DNA of 64,000 bases from Rhynchosporium graminicola (lineage: Eukaryota; Ascomycota; Leotiomycetes; Helotiales; Ploettnerulaceae), in NCBI GenBank assembly GCA_900074885.1, contig FJUW01000004.1:2702578-2766577 (forward strand), read 5' to 3'. This document shows positions 1 through 11,670 of this stretch, in pieces. The notes below the pieces were generated by a model. That model did no database searches and was not told where the DNA came from. It saw only the letters and a program-made list of their open reading frames with translations. Position numbers and translations under genes: made by a program. The stretch's first letter is position 1. Every line of letters starts with the position of its first letter.

Positions 1-1167
1 ATTAGGACCAAGGTTGAATCCAGCGGTATCGTAACCAAGCTGTTCCCACTCTTTCAACATAGCTCCTACATCCTTCTCCGTCAAGGGCGCAGGGGCTTTG
101 CCTTGGTGACCACGTTCATCATCCATTGGTAGCAGAACCATGATGTTCTTGCCTTTCCATGGCACTTTCTTCTTCAGTCGCGGTGGGCCAGGAGCAGGTG
201 TTGGCACTTTCGGGGGAGCTTCGACTGCAACAGGAAGTCCTGGAGCGCGCCAGTCTTTCGGTGGCGGTGTAGGTGGCCGCACGTTCTCCGGCGACGAAGT
301 ATTCATTGCCATCTCCATATCATTCTCATTCGTAAGCGACATCTTCGGAATCGAGTGATCCAAGAAGTCCTCCGCGAAGTCTTCTTGCGTCAAGGTATCC
401 GTCGTCAACTGTCTTCTGTGTCCTCGTGGTCTCACAGCTCGACTATGAGCTTTTTCTCTCGCAAGAAATCTTTTGAGGGTTGGAGTTCGTGGATCTGCGT
501 CTGCTCCAAGCCAATCTCTGTTTTCACCGGAGATCGATCCGCTCAATGAAGAGTGCTCACTATCTCCAGGGTCGTCACTAAGCCAATGGTTCCTCTCCGC
601 AGAGTCTCCTCCTGTGTGCTGGCGAATCCAATCTTCTGTCAACCCAGTCGCTGGACGTCTCGCTCGATTTGCTAGAACGGCTGCACTGATCAGGCCGTCG
701 TGGGAGACGAATTCTGGGTCAGAATGCAGACGTGCGAAAGTCGGTGCTGGTCTGAGGAAAGGAGTGTGGAACTCGAGATGCCGGATAGGCGAGTCTTCGG
801 ATGGTTCACTGCTCAGAGTATAGCTGTGACCGTGTGATCGAGTCCGTAATGATCCTGCAGGTTGCTGGTATGGAGATCCCCAACTAGCAGTGTAGTAATG
901 ACTACTTACTGGTGAATTTGAAGGAGGAGTTTTTGAACGATGTTCGAATGTGCGGCCACGGAATGTCGGTGCAGGAAGTGGTGGAAGAACAGGAGATGAC
1001 CCTTCGTCGTCGTGATCGGCTGTTGAGCTCGAAGAGAAGGTCGGCGATGCAGCACGTCTAGGAAGATTCGCAGGAGATTTGGTGCTGGTTCCGTCCTCTG
1101 CCACTGCAGCAGGAGGAGGCGAGGATGGCAATGAAGAAATCGTTTGAAATTCTGCTGGGTCAGGCAT
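1..1167 (-). CDS. Conserved fungal hypothetical protein, N-terminal 389 codons (runs off left edge)
   Basis: The frame is open without a stop from the ATG at 1167 to the window edge, so the protein continues outside. The start MPDPAEFQTI follows a stretch with no longer upstream frame. The first ~330 residues are low-complexity, rich in Ser, Pro, Thr and Arg and probably disordered. The last ~60 visible residues are more conserved-looking: a Pro-rich stretch, then KKKVPWKGKNIMVLLPMDDE and an acidic/helical part ending LKEWEQLGYDTAGFNL. A basic 'W-K-G-K' block followed by a hydrophobic strand recalls a conserved fungal family of unknown function, but I cannot name it. No membrane segment or signal peptide is visible. 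The frame is certain; the function is unknown. Confidence 0.75.
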   Translation of the reverse strand, partial: MPDPAEFQTISSLPSSPPPAAVAEDGTSTKSPANLPRRAASPTFSSSSTADHDDEGSSPVLPPLPAPTFRGRTFEHRSKTPPSNSPVSSHYYTASWGSPYQQPAGSLRTRSHGHSYTLSSEPSEDSPIRHLEFHTPFLRPAPTFARLHSDPEFVSHDGLISAAVLANRARRPATGLTEDWIRQHTGGDSAERNHWLSDDPGDSEHSSLSGSISGENRDWLGADADPRTPTLKRFLAREKAHSRAVRPRGHRRQLTTDTLTQEDFAEDFLDHSIPKMSLTNENDMEMAMNTSSPENVRPPTPPPKDWRAPGLPVAVEAPPKVPTPAPGPPRLKKKVPWKGKNIMVLLPMDDERGHQGKAPAPLTEKDVGAMLKEWEQLGYDTAGFNLGPN

Positions 1168-1493
1168 ATTAGTTTTGTTTTGGTCTTGAAAGAGCGTGTC
1201 TGCTTTCAAAAAGGCTACAAAGGAAACATTTGATGAAATCACAGCGGCACCTTGAATTGAGCACCGCACCCCTCGCCCTCAGACTCGAACGCAAGTAAGC
1301 GAGTGATCAACCATTGCGATGGAATTTGTTGATAGGGGAAACTTGAGGCAAGCTAAAGTTTCTTTTTCTGGGGAGGGGGCCAATTCGAATTCGACATTGC
1401 CAACGGAGCTCCTCTCTCTTCCAGTCGCGTCCTCGATATCTCCGATAACACAATCGCGTCCCCTACAATCTCCTATCCATCGCTCTTACTTCG

Positions 1494-1604
1494 CCTCCAC
1501 AGCAGTGGCTCCCAGAGGGCCAGCGGAGCGACGTGAACCCAGTGGTGTATTCCACACGCACGAGTGACGCTCCGCTGGTCCTCCGGAGGCCACTGCCGTG
1601 GAGG
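1494..1604. repeat. Long imperfect inverted repeat (hairpin), 37-bp arms
   Basis: Arms 1494-1530 and 1568-1604 are reverse complements with 32 of 37 positions matching by my count, separated by a 37-base loop. The arms are GC-rich while the surroundings are mixed. The element lies 330-440 bp upstream of the start codon at 1167. Confidence 0.8.
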
Positions 1605-2127
1605 CTGGCATCGTCTGAAGTATATCCTCACATCGCCCTGAATACCCTTCAAGCCGAAGAAGCCGAAGAAACACAATCGCACTCACCACACCGAGACCAG
1701 CGCAGACGAAACTCCGTCGTCTACTCTGTTCTCTAAACAATCTTCCTGGCTACACCACTGAGCCTTCTTTCCGTCCCTTCCTTTTGCTGTCTCCGCCAAA
1801 GGTATATCCTGCACAGTATATCTGTCTTCTCGTCGGGGTCGTGGGGTATGAACAGGTATCGCGGGTATCGAGCTCGACGCGTCGATGTAAATAAATATTA
1901 ATAAGAAGTATAATTTTGTGGTCAAAGGAGTGGCATAGCGCACAGAAGAAAGTATATCCCAAGGTTGCACCGGTGTTTAGATTAATAGAATAACAAGAAT
2001 GAATGCGATCGAGAAGAGCAGCAGCCTGTCGTGTTACGAGTGAGCCGCCATAGACTGAGTGTATCGTATCATCTATATGCGAGTCTGCGATGAGGAGGCA
2101 GATACGATACTCGAGTCCTGGTCGTAG

Positions 2128-2151
2128 TGTTGTTGTTGTTGTTGTTGTTGT
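2128..2151. repeat. (GTT)n microsatellite
   Basis: Eight perfect or nearly perfect GTT units in intergenic DNA. Confidence 0.85.
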
Positions 2152-4601
2152 CGGTTGAAGGAGTTGAAGGGGGAGGGATTGGGAGGTGATGGAAGGGATT
2201 TGAACAGATTCGAGATATTCCTTTTCCTAGGACTGTCCCTCCCATCTGGTTGGGTGGATGTGGATGTGCATGTGGATATGATTGTGGGTATAATTATGGG
2301 TACAAATATGGGTACAAATGTGGATTATGGATACATCATGATGCAGGGTCTGGCTGCTGCCACGCTTCCCACCAATCCACTTCCACGCGCGGGATTGGCC
2401 GGATTGGCTCGGAACCGGTGATTGGGTGTGGGGTTTTAGTCCTGCACCATGACCGGACTTGGTTAGAGAGACTTTCTCCTGATTTATTAATTTCATACTT
2501 GGGATGAGCTTCATTTTAGGGAATCATTTGGGTATCTTCAAGCATGTTGCAAGTATTTCGGAAACACTTCAATGACGAACTAGGGAGCCGTGATATCTGA
2601 TACGTAGATAGATATATTTACAAATATAGCCGAATAATCACCCTCCGGTTAGACATGAATCATTCGGGTCGGTCTCGGAATGTTGTGAGACTGTGGCTTC
2701 ACTTTGTAGACCTCGGGATGAATCTATCTTCAGGGGTGCAAGCGAGAGAGACACTGGCTTGGCAGAAACATGTACAAGTATATCTTCAACTGTACCTCTC
2801 TATCGGAAAAATACCTGGTCGATTTTTGATAATAAGCGAGAACCGTGGTCCTAAAGGTAGACAAACCCCTAGTATTCGACGTAATGTGGAGTAAAAGTCA
2901 TCAAATAGGGTAGAGACATCAAAAAGTGGGTCAGGATTCCGCTAAATTCAACTAATTGGCTGTGGAGTAATTGTGTAATTGAAACTCAGGGAATTGGTGC
3001 ACCTAGTAGGTTTCTCCAGTCTGTCGTTTCCTGCTACTTTTTTCTCCGATGGAGAGTATGCCTTATGTCGTAGCCTTCACAAAAGACAAGTCCGAGACGC
3101 CATCGGCCATCCTCAGCTTCTCATGACTAACTTGATAGTCGAGATCACTAAACTCTGCGGGCTGCAAGATGGGGGTTGTTTGCTGGATTGTATAAGTAAC
3201 AAGTATGATCATCTCATATAATGGCTCGGTTCAGCTACAGTGATAACAAAGTCCTGCTTGCTCTGGCCAAGCTTCCACTCGCAAGCGGAGCTTTTGCCCT
3301 GCTCGAGGTTGTGTTGCCACACTTGATCTATTCAGTAATGTATATTTATATATGACTCTAGATATCTATCTCCTGTATAATTGAGACTGTCGCTGCTTCA
3401 TCGTCTATAAGGGCCTTTCTGGATCGGAAGTTTTGGTTGGAAGTGACCAGAAGATCCAACTTTTGTTTTCTTTCCTTCTGTTCTCTCCTCGAATAAGATT
3501 TCCCGGGGGCTGTCTTCAGATTCATTTTCGCTTATGTATACGTGGTGAGTATGTTGGATTAGGGGTATACACCAATTATTTGATTCGCTGTCGACGAAGG
3601 GCATGGCCTAGCGACTTCTCACGAGGCTTCAGAAGGCGGTTCTAGTACAGAAGCAGTTAGCACGTCTAGAAATCGCTCTTTAGACGCTCTAAGAAACTTC
3701 GGAACTGTAGTATAAATAATGTACTCTTTTGAATGTCACGACTATCGTACAACTTCTCTTTCCGCTTCCTGGACCTGGATCTTCAAGCGAGCGTGACCTG
3801 ATAACACCACCACGCGCCCTTATTCTCACGCATTCCAAAGCTTTACTTGTCTGGAAATGATACCTATATTCTCTTGACTCCCTCTCCATCCTTCTCGTGT
3901 CTGATTACCGTTCAGCTTCAGGTTGCCAGTATAACCTTGTCAGCCTATTGGTGTAGCACAAACCAGGCAACAGTAATCTATTCGTGAACCTTTGATTCGC
4001 TAGCTACGATGCAGAAGTGTATCATGTTTTTCAGCTCCGCCCTTCTTTTCCTTCTACTACTCTCGCGATGCCCACGTTTCTATCACATTGCCATTGCGCT
4101 ACAGAGTTCAGTTCCTTGTTCGCCAAGGTTGAATGGTAAGGCTCCGATGTAAGGCTTTTAATCCCGATAGAATTCTCCTGTGCCAGCATGCGATTTTCCT
4201 TCTTTGGCGTTTCTTTTGTACCACATGGATGCGAGTCACATTCCATTCTTCTGATCATCAAAAACCTTTGTGCACATTTCTGACGCTTATCGTCATGAGC
4301 CGTAACTACACTCCCTGAGTGGTTTTCCAATTACAATGAAGACTCGGGATATCAAATATTTCTGGGCTGCTTCCGTGCATTCACGCTTGAACTCTGGCGC
4401 TCAGCTGAAAGATTTTGTGCAAGGAAACATGGAATGTAAAAATGCCCTCTCTGTTGAATTCTGGCTGTCCCAATTAAGAGGACGAATCGTTTCAAAACTA
4501 CATAATCCGATGATGCTCCTCCTGGCAACATTTCCTCTGTATGAGCACATCAGTGGAAGCATAATTCTTGCCTGTTTCGACGGCATAGACTATCGATCTA
4601 A

Positions 4602-6925
4602 ATGTCTGACTCTACCTTGCACTCCGTACTTTCGGGTCCAGATCAGGGAGGAGTGATTACTACCCCTTCCCGAGCCGATTCTGACGAGGAAGTAGCACGT
4701 CACCCTGATTCCTCCAGCACAGAATCACAACAGTTAGCTGAAGAGAATATCGTCTCTCCTACCAGTATCGCCATAGATTCAGAGAACAGTGGTACCAATT
4801 CTCAAACTGTAACCCCCAAAGCAGCTGTTACACTCGGAACGACGCAGATCCATGTTTCACCTGCAACAGCCGCAACCTTACCTTCAACACAACCAAACAT
4901 CAGAAGAGTCAAGGTGTTGTGGCCCAAATTGGTGACGCGCTCACATTATGGGGAACAACGTAACATGGTGCTTCAATGGGGAGTCCACTGGTACTCTCCT
5001 ACCTGTATGCTGACTCTTCTCGTGCTTGGGTTGGTCACTATGCTAGGTCATCACCTTGTCAATGATCGACTTCATGGTCGCGAAGTTCATGATCCACAAT
5101 GGCCTCAGCGATGGGGTCTCGCGTTAAGTATTTTTGGCAAGGTTTGTCTGGCAGGAGCAGTGGAGATAGCTTACAAGCAGCGACTCTGGGTAAGTTACAA
5201 TCCTTAACAGTATTAGCCACCTTGCTGAAGAAGCACAGGTCACTTTAAAGAAGAGGTCATTCACGATCAAAACTCTGAACGGAGTATTCAGTCTATCATT
5301 TTCGCCAGGCCTGATATTTTCATTGCGCTGACATCTGTCAGGCTTGTTATGATCCCTTGGAGTTTCTAAACATCGAACTTGTACGCAGAGCAACTATGAT
5401 GACCTTACTTGCTGGCTTGATCTGGTGAATACCTTCCGCAATTATCTTGAAGCTTTGCTAATTGGAACTTTATAGGATCCTCCCCACTTTGTATCACAAT
5501 CTCCCCAGCCACATTGACATCAATTAGCACCATCCGGAACACATCAACTATATGTGATAACATATAGACGATAGAATTCAATCATGACAACAATGCAAAC
5601 ATCTCTGCTCCAGTGGAATCCTGGATCGTCAATGATGGCCGACAAGGACTCGCGTACATCGATCTCATGCCTTCTAATACATCTATAGCATACTACACGG
5701 CTCCTTCGATGAACCTCCAACGCATCTCCACCTTGTCACTCCTTTCCAATTCCGGACCGCTACAAGCCACCAATCCTTGCGTTGGTGGGTCAAATTGTTC
5801 TTACCAGCTATCCTTCAAAGGCCCATTATATGATTGCCAGGAGGCTTCCCAAGATAATCCCAACACCCTTTTAGCACAATCCCAACTAGCTCCTCACGGA
5901 GAAGCCATTTGCACATCATTCTCCGACATTATTGAAGATGAAGACGGTGCCCCCCTTGATTGGCTTCTCGTGGACGCTACTAATGAGTCTACGCTTGGTA
6001 CTTTCACAAAGGAACCTTCTTTGTGGATAGGGTATGTTATCAACACAACAGTCCCAGTCTCTCCATACGATCCCTCTTTAAACTGGCCATATATTTTTGA
6101 GCGTCACGTTCTTCAGTGCAAGCTGATGAATGTGACATATCATTACGACATCAATTTCTTATACGGGTTGATGCATATTGAGCATTCAAGTACAACGGAT
6201 CAAGTGCCGCTCCTGGAGGATGGATCATCAATACACCCATTAGTAGCCTTTAACTACGGTGACTTCATGTACGAGTCCCACTCTCGCTTGCACCTCACAA
6301 CTACAAACACAAACTAATGGGAGCATACAAGCAGGGGTAATCACGCAGCAGGTTTCGTATTCCGCAAGACTCTCTCCGGCACCGTCAACCAAAAAAGCGC
6401 CCACCACTGGACGCGCTCATTTCTCAAACACCTCTCCTGAATCAAACATCACAGTACGCCGTTTCAGATTTCCCTCGCGCCATATCCCAACAATTCGCCA
6501 ACCAGATAATCTCACTTTGCACAAGCCCAGTACTTTACGCCCAAATCAAAATTACTGCTCCCTGCACAACGAGCAAAGCCATCCTCGTCTGGAACTACAA
6601 ACCCTTCTGGCTCATTATATCGTACAGCCTCGCTGTATTCCTCGCTTCGCTCGCCGTGATCGAAGGGCTCTTCGCATTCGCCAAGAATAGATATTCCGCC
6701 GACACTAATTTCAGCACGATTTTAGCTACGACAAGGAACCCGGACCTGGATCGTCTGGCGGAAGGCATGTGTTTGGGACAGTCTCCGCCGCTGAGAAACT
6801 TCCCGGAAGCGAAGCTGAGGTTTGGGGAACTAAAGAGGAGGGGGAGCGAGCAGTTGGAAGCACATACTACGTTTGGTCTTCTTGATGATGTTGGGCCGAT
6901 CGAGTTTGGTAAGAAGTATATATGA
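4602..6925 (+). CDS. Fungal polytopic membrane protein of unknown function, frame broken twice by 1-bp indels
   Basis: Proposed exons: 4602-5189, 5239-5283, 5342-5424, 5476-5553, 5614-6268 and 6335-6925; introns are 49-66 bp with GT-AG ends. The N-terminus is ~110 residues of disordered Ser/Thr-rich sequence, then a membrane segment (SPTCMLTLLVLGLVTMLGHH), a second one ending KQRLW, a DPLEFLNIEL block, an ISPATLT block, a large extracytoplasmic domain with paired Cys, and a last membrane helix before FSTILATTRNP. This is the layout of a large fungal family of integral membrane proteins of unknown function. Two breaks remain: one C too many in the C run at 5482-5485, and one A too few in the A6 run at 6391-6396; repairing each mentally restores the family pattern. 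The TAG at 5565 falls inside the proposed 5554-5613 intron. Either a young pseudogene or homopolymer sequence errors. Exon 4 donor is weak. Confidence 0.6.
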
Positions 6926-8065
6926 GTAAGACCTCAGTGTCGTGGATTTTATACACCTTTCACTAATGGCTTGAACTGGTCTTTTGGTCATTGTAGCGCT
7001 GCGGTATAGTCGTCGCGAAGGCGATGAAGAGTTCGTTACGGCTTTAATTAGCTATGGCAGTAAATATATAAGAGGGTAATCGGGCTACGCAGTTGCCGGT
7101 AAAACGATTGATCATCAATTTTCATCGAGAAAAGGGGAGAATGGTGAATTATAATGAGGAAATCACTTCTAACTCATGTGAATCTGTTATTAGTTGCAAG
7201 TTGATTGATATATATATCACTAGACGGGGTTTGTACTTCCCTGAGTAGTTCTCTTAATCTCTCTAGTTGTAATCGTCGGGAACTATTAACTCATTAATTA
7301 CATTGTGTGGAAGTAAGATAATTCCTCAAGTTCGCTTTTCGTTCTTGCACTTGAGAACGAACGTTCCTCTCGTCGCAACTATTCGTTAGCGCACCGAATC
7401 TCGCTTACGAACCCTGCGTATTATCCTCCCATCGCTGCGACATGAACTTCGATATCTAAATTCAGAACACGAAGCTTTCTCTTGACAAACCTTCTCTTCC
7501 AATCGGAATGCCAAGCTATCTTTTCTCTTACAACATGTATTGCATTGTTTTTAATAATTCTTGCAGCTTGGACCTCTTCGCAACTCAAGCTATGTATTTC
7601 ACTGCAGGTATCCGAAAAATCCTTTCGTTACATCCGAGACTGACGTAAATTCCAAATGACGGTAGACGGTGACTCAAGAGCTCTAGTATCATTTGTGAAT
7701 CTCTTGGGAATCATAAACCCGAGGATATTCCGAATTCAAGTCTAGCCCTCTCAACTACACTGTACTGTGATTCTCCTGATGCGGAGTTCGATAATTTAAA
7801 AGCACTCAATTATGGTGTTAATACCATAAGTAGAAAACTAAAAAAATGATTTGTTTGCTTAAAGGTCTTTTGATAAGCATACGTTTCATTTCTCCACTCG
7901 ATACTCGGCAGTGGTCTCCCAATATATCACTTAAGTCCAATCATCCTCAAATTGTCTTGCTGGGTGCTCGAATCCTCCATCAAACCATCCCTCTGGCTCT
8001 ACAGCCGCAACACTAAAAAACTTCCTAGTTACGGGACCCTGCATGCCGTGAAGACATGTCTGGCA
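6926..8065. other. Intergenic, nothing supported
   Basis: AT-rich DNA between the plus-strand membrane protein gene and the 3' end of the first 2EXR gene. I see no coding pattern, RNA gene or repeat. Confidence 0.5.
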
Positions 8066-8926
8066 CTAGACGCCATCAGCCTCAATAGAAAAGACATCCT
8101 CCTTCAAGATTCGATCTGACCAGGTGAACTTGAACTCAGCACTGTCTAGACTTGGCGGGTACTCAGGGACAGTATCAATGTAAGCCTTTATATCATCTGT
8201 CTCACACTCGCTTCTGTAACCCAACGTAACACGTCCCCATAATTGCTTTCTATAGGGGTCAGCCACCGGAAATATGTGTGGAAAGCCAATGTCGATGAAT
8301 TGCCATTCAAGCAAGCTTGTCATGCCCTTGAGTATATCGTCCACTGGATTGTCTTCCATATACTCTGGAGACCTCATAGTTCAATTATATTCCCTATCCA
8401 GGTATTTGACTTTGCTCAGCACTTCTGCCAAATCGGCTGTGATTTTGCTGGACTCAACATAACCCAAGCTCCACCAGTCTTTCAAAGCGAAATGAAAATG
8501 ATCGACCCCGTATATCACGTAGATGTGTCTATTGATCTCAGCTTTCACACTGCTGCCTGTTCCCTTTAGACTCCCGGCGTCAAACTCGCACAGGGTGTAG
8601 TAGCGCAGACCCTCTGCTCGAAACTCGTAGGAGACGTGGAGTATCGCTGGTGTAATATTTTGAATTTTTTGTCGTAACAGCGTGGCCTTGGAGGGGTAGA
8701 AATTCAGGATATCCGGATGTAGATTGGCATCGGGTATGAAATTCATCATGACCTTTCTTGGTTCATGGGCAGCGAAGGCGATGATTCTGCGACGTGACTC
8801 GAAGGGCAGCTTCGGAAACAAGGTGTATTTTGTCAGTGGAGAAGGGGCTGACTTGACGTTGAGTTGAGGTAGGTGCCGAAGGAGGACCCGGAGACGGCTC
8901 AGCGGTTGGATTGGAGAGTCAGACAT
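8066..8926 (-). pseudogene. 2EXR (F-box-like) protein, copy 1, interrupted by an in-frame TGA
   Basis: Starts at ATG 8926 (MSDSPIQPLSRLR); an upstream TTG extension is not needed. The 2EXR signature is clear: YTLFPKLPFESRRRIIAFAA then HEPRKVMM, and later PAILHVSYEFRAEGLRYYTL. The frame stops at TGA 8381-8383 right after VKYLDREYN, but the same frame continues through 8066 with MTSLLEWQFIDIGF, which aligns with the CMSQLVEWNIFEAG stretch of the neighbour at 9570-10412. So one nonsense codon splits an otherwise collinear gene. TGA could come from CGA by C-to-T. A 46-base GT-AG segment spanning the stop was tested and would both delete the shared (V/I)KYL block and shift the frame. If translated to the TGA it gives a 181-residue protein that keeps most of the domain. 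2EXR proteins are a large expanded fungal family of unknown role. Confidence 0.75.
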
Positions 8927-9569
8927 GGCGAAGCTGGGTATTTCCTTCAATCTGAGGTCCCGACTTCTTCCTTGGAAGGTTGATTGACGATGGTGCGGAC
9001 AAGTTTTAGAAGGAGAAGCGGAGATTCAGAGACCCTCTCATGAGGGCGAAGTTTCCGAGGTGAATGTGGCCAACGAAAGAAAATAGCGCTAATCCTCGAT
9101 CGGAGTCATTAGTGAACAGGCTAATGCTCCATTAAGAAAGCCACATCGGCATCACTTCACTTCAACTCACCTAGTATGTTTAGCTATCTGTCTGAGTATA
9201 AGTAAAATGTCAAGTATGAAAACACACACAACAATTTCATTCTACTGATCTAGTCTCAGGATAGTAAAGTACATCAGGAAGTGTAACATTGAAAGAAGTA
9301 TCAGGTAGTATATCAAGCGTACCTAGGTACGGATGAATCACGACGAAGAAATTTGGGCTCATGAAACTTTGCGTTCGGCAAAAAGTTCATGAAGTATGCT
9401 TGATATCATTTGCTTTCCTCCTGAAGTACTGACACGGTGTGCTGAGCTCAGTCCTAAGTACTGAAAACGCTTGCAATCGTTGTCCACAGCTATCTATCTC
9501 GCTCATATCCCATGATAAATGCTCATAACGGTCAAAATCCCCAACGACCAGATCATGAAGATCTCGAGC
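8927..9569. other. Spacer between 2EXR paralogues
   Basis: Upstream region of copy 1 and downstream region of copy 2. No gene or repeat seen. Confidence 0.5.
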
Positions 9570-10412
9570 CTAGTAGTCAGACATATCACCCAAGGATCCA
9601 CATTCCACTGGGTGTGCATCTCTTTCTGACGACACAAAGTATGATGCCCAGGTCAACTTCATGTTCATTGTAGGTAGACTTTCCGAGTGTCCTGCTTCAT
9701 CACCGAGGTCAGACCTGAATCTCTTCACCATTTTCTTGCCCTTCTTAGCCACCCTGGCAGTTTCCAAGACAGATCCTTCAGAGCCCTTGATCATGTTTCT
9801 ACGTCCCGCTTCAAAGATGTTCCATTCAACCAGCTGTGACATACACTTGAAGAACTTTATGACCATTCGCTTCTGGCGGCTGGTCTTGAGGTCCCTGCAC
9901 ACGAATGTCAGAAAACTGCAATGGCATTCCAAATATTTAATCCTGCCCAGCACGCTGGCTGTGATATTGCAGAACCGCGTCCCACTAACCATGTGACTCG
10001 GATTACCAGCCAGTTCGAAGCGATCAACGTCGAAGTTCGCGTAGAATAGCGGTACGAGACGATCCTGCGAATATGGGAGCTGTTTCCAGAGCGTCAATGC
10101 ATCATTGGATTCGCATTGCGTATAGTAGCGCAGACCTTCTCTCCTAAATTCGGCAGTTACATGTAGGATGGCTGGAGTGGTACTTTGCTGGAGAGGCGCG
10201 CCATACGAGAGTATTGGATACATTTCCTTCTGAACGCCAGATTCGAATCCAATCATGATTTTTCTCGGTTCGTGCGCGGCGAAAGCAATGATCATGCGGC
10301 GCAGCTCGATTGGGAGCTTCGGGAATAGCCTGGACTCTTCCAGTGGAGGAAAAGCCGGCTGCGTTATTTCGAGCTGAGGGAGGCGCTGAAGAAGGGTCTG
10401 GAGACGAGGCAT
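9570..10412 (-). CDS. 2EXR (F-box-like) protein, copy 2
   Basis: A 280-residue single-exon frame from ATG 10412 (MPRLQTLLQRLPQLE). The domain begins about residue 20 with ESRLFPKLPIELRRMIIAFA, then HEPRKIMIGFE, and the second conserved block PAILHVTAEFRREGLRYYTQ near residue 80. The C-terminal half is less conserved and basic (TARVAKKGKKMVKRFRSD). It is collinear with the genes on both sides of it, same strand, so it arose by tandem duplication. The first block resembles an F-box helix pair, so an adaptor or protein-interaction role is possible, but no function is established for the family. Intact, and no membrane segment or signal peptide. Confidence 0.85.
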   Translation of the reverse strand: MPRLQTLLQRLPQLEITQPAFPPLEESRLFPKLPIELRRMIIAFAAHEPRKIMIGFESGVQKEMYPILSYGAPLQQSTTPAILHVTAEFRREGLRYYTQCESNDALTLWKQLPYSQDRLVPLFYANFDVDRFELAGNPSHMVSGTRFCNITASVLGRIKYLECHCSFLTFVCRDLKTSRQKRMVIKFFKCMSQLVEWNIFEAGRRNMIKGSEGSVLETARVAKKGKKMVKRFRSDLGDEAGHSESLPTMNMKLTWASYFVSSERDAHPVECGSLGDMSDY

Positions 10413-11670
10413 TTGTGTGGTTGAGTGTTTGATAAAGACACATTCATTGCGAAAGCTCGAATTATTTGATGATGTGGCCTAAACCTGGTAATAGTAGGTC
10501 TCAACGACTCTACTTTAGGGGCCCTTCCCTAAAGTAGGCGAACGCGAGCGAAAAGTGTCCGGTAAGATTGGTATAAGAAATAACCGAATTCAGGTATAGA
10601 CCTACTACTAGTTAAAGACGATCGATGGAACAGTGATTAAGTAGTCCAGAACGAATATAGTGGAAAATGAAAGAAGAGGCTAGGTCTCTTCAAGAGGCTT
10701 AACTTCACTTCATCTCTCCACGGTATGATGGGAATACAAAGAGCAGGAAAATACCCAAAACGCAAACAGAATCAGATGAAAACCCTGCTGCCTACTTATC
10801 TTTGACGTTTACTCCTTGAACACTGCTCAACCATCAAGTGGAAAGCTTTCATTTGCGCATATACCTTTGAATTTACGCTTCATGTCGACTATTTGAATCA
10901 GAAACAACCATTTAATAAGTAAAAAATATGTTCTACCTAGCTCAAATGTAGGCATCTCACGGATTGGAGAAGTGTATCTCTTCTCAGTCTCGGAGAGAGA
11001 ATCAATCGCAATCTGATCAGATCTCTCAGGGCCTCATTTTCTCTCTTCCTCGCATATGAAAATGAATTTCTTTCACTCCCCGGAAAAAGTCATACTTAAA
11101 CTCCTGTCAGCGCAGCAATTTATCGTCTTCTGTGCTCTTTCCTTATTGGTGCAACATTCGTGTCAGTCTATACAAACATAATACGCTGCATAACAAAGTC
11201 TTCCTCGATCTACTCCGGCGAGTTTGGAACCAGCATCTTGCTCGCATTCGTGAAGACATGAGCATTCAAGAGCTAAATCGCCAAAGTCATGACGAACTTA
11301 TTCGATGTATTTAAGGATATTATAATTATAAATAGCGTATAGAGATCACGGAGGTACAATTGTCGCGTGAAATATGCTTTCATACATGTATGGTTCTGCT
11401 TACTACCATCGATACGTTGGTATTTGTGAGCCGGCTTCAGCGCCGTGGAAGATGATATATACATCCCTTTTCTAATAAGCAAATTAGGTGCCAGCTTGTA
11501 TCAGTTCATCCTCCTGACCGATCCCCATATCGCCTTTCTATTGAATCTCCAAACAAACTTTGTCATAATCTCAGGTCAAACCTCCGTCCTGTCGGTTTCC
11601 CTGAAGCGAAGTACGCATCCATTCGCATATCTGCCCCATCTTCCTAAACCCCAAGACACTTGGATTCCTG
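10413..11670. other. Intergenic, nothing supported
   Basis: Spacer between 2EXR copies 2 and 3. Short open frames only, no recognisable motif. Confidence 0.5.

Larger units (their letters stand above)
1168..4601. other. Intergenic, no supported gene
   Basis: About 3.4 kb without a coding region I can support. It holds a 37-bp inverted repeat (1494-1604), a GTT microsatellite (2128-2151) and a TGTGGA/TATGGG-like degenerate tandem stretch (about 2250-2335). Short open frames occur on both strands but show no recognisable motif or exon pattern. The left part is the upstream region of the minus-strand gene ending at 1167. Confidence 0.5.

Noticed and set aside
1473..1740. Overlapping open frames on both strands at 1473-1740
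   Set aside because: They arise from the GC-rich inverted repeat, which lacks stops on either strand. No family motif.
2250..2507. Gly/Tyr/Cys-rich open frame that looks like a repeat protein
   Set aside because: It follows a degenerate TGTGGA/TATGGG tandem DNA stretch; the opposite strand gives an equally open His/Ile-rich frame, so this is simple-sequence DNA.
5565..5567. TAG as a third lesion of the membrane protein gene
   Set aside because: A 60-bp GT-AG segment (5554-5613) removes it in frame, so it is probably intronic.
6269..6334. Apparent frame end at 6317 as a true C-terminus
   Set aside because: A 66-bp intron with a CTAAT branch and CAG acceptor joins NYGDFM to GNHAAGF and restores the family sequence.
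8366..8411. A 46-base GT-AG intron removing the TGA of 2EXR copy 1
   Set aside because: It would delete the (V/I)KYL block found in the paralogues and shift the downstream frame.
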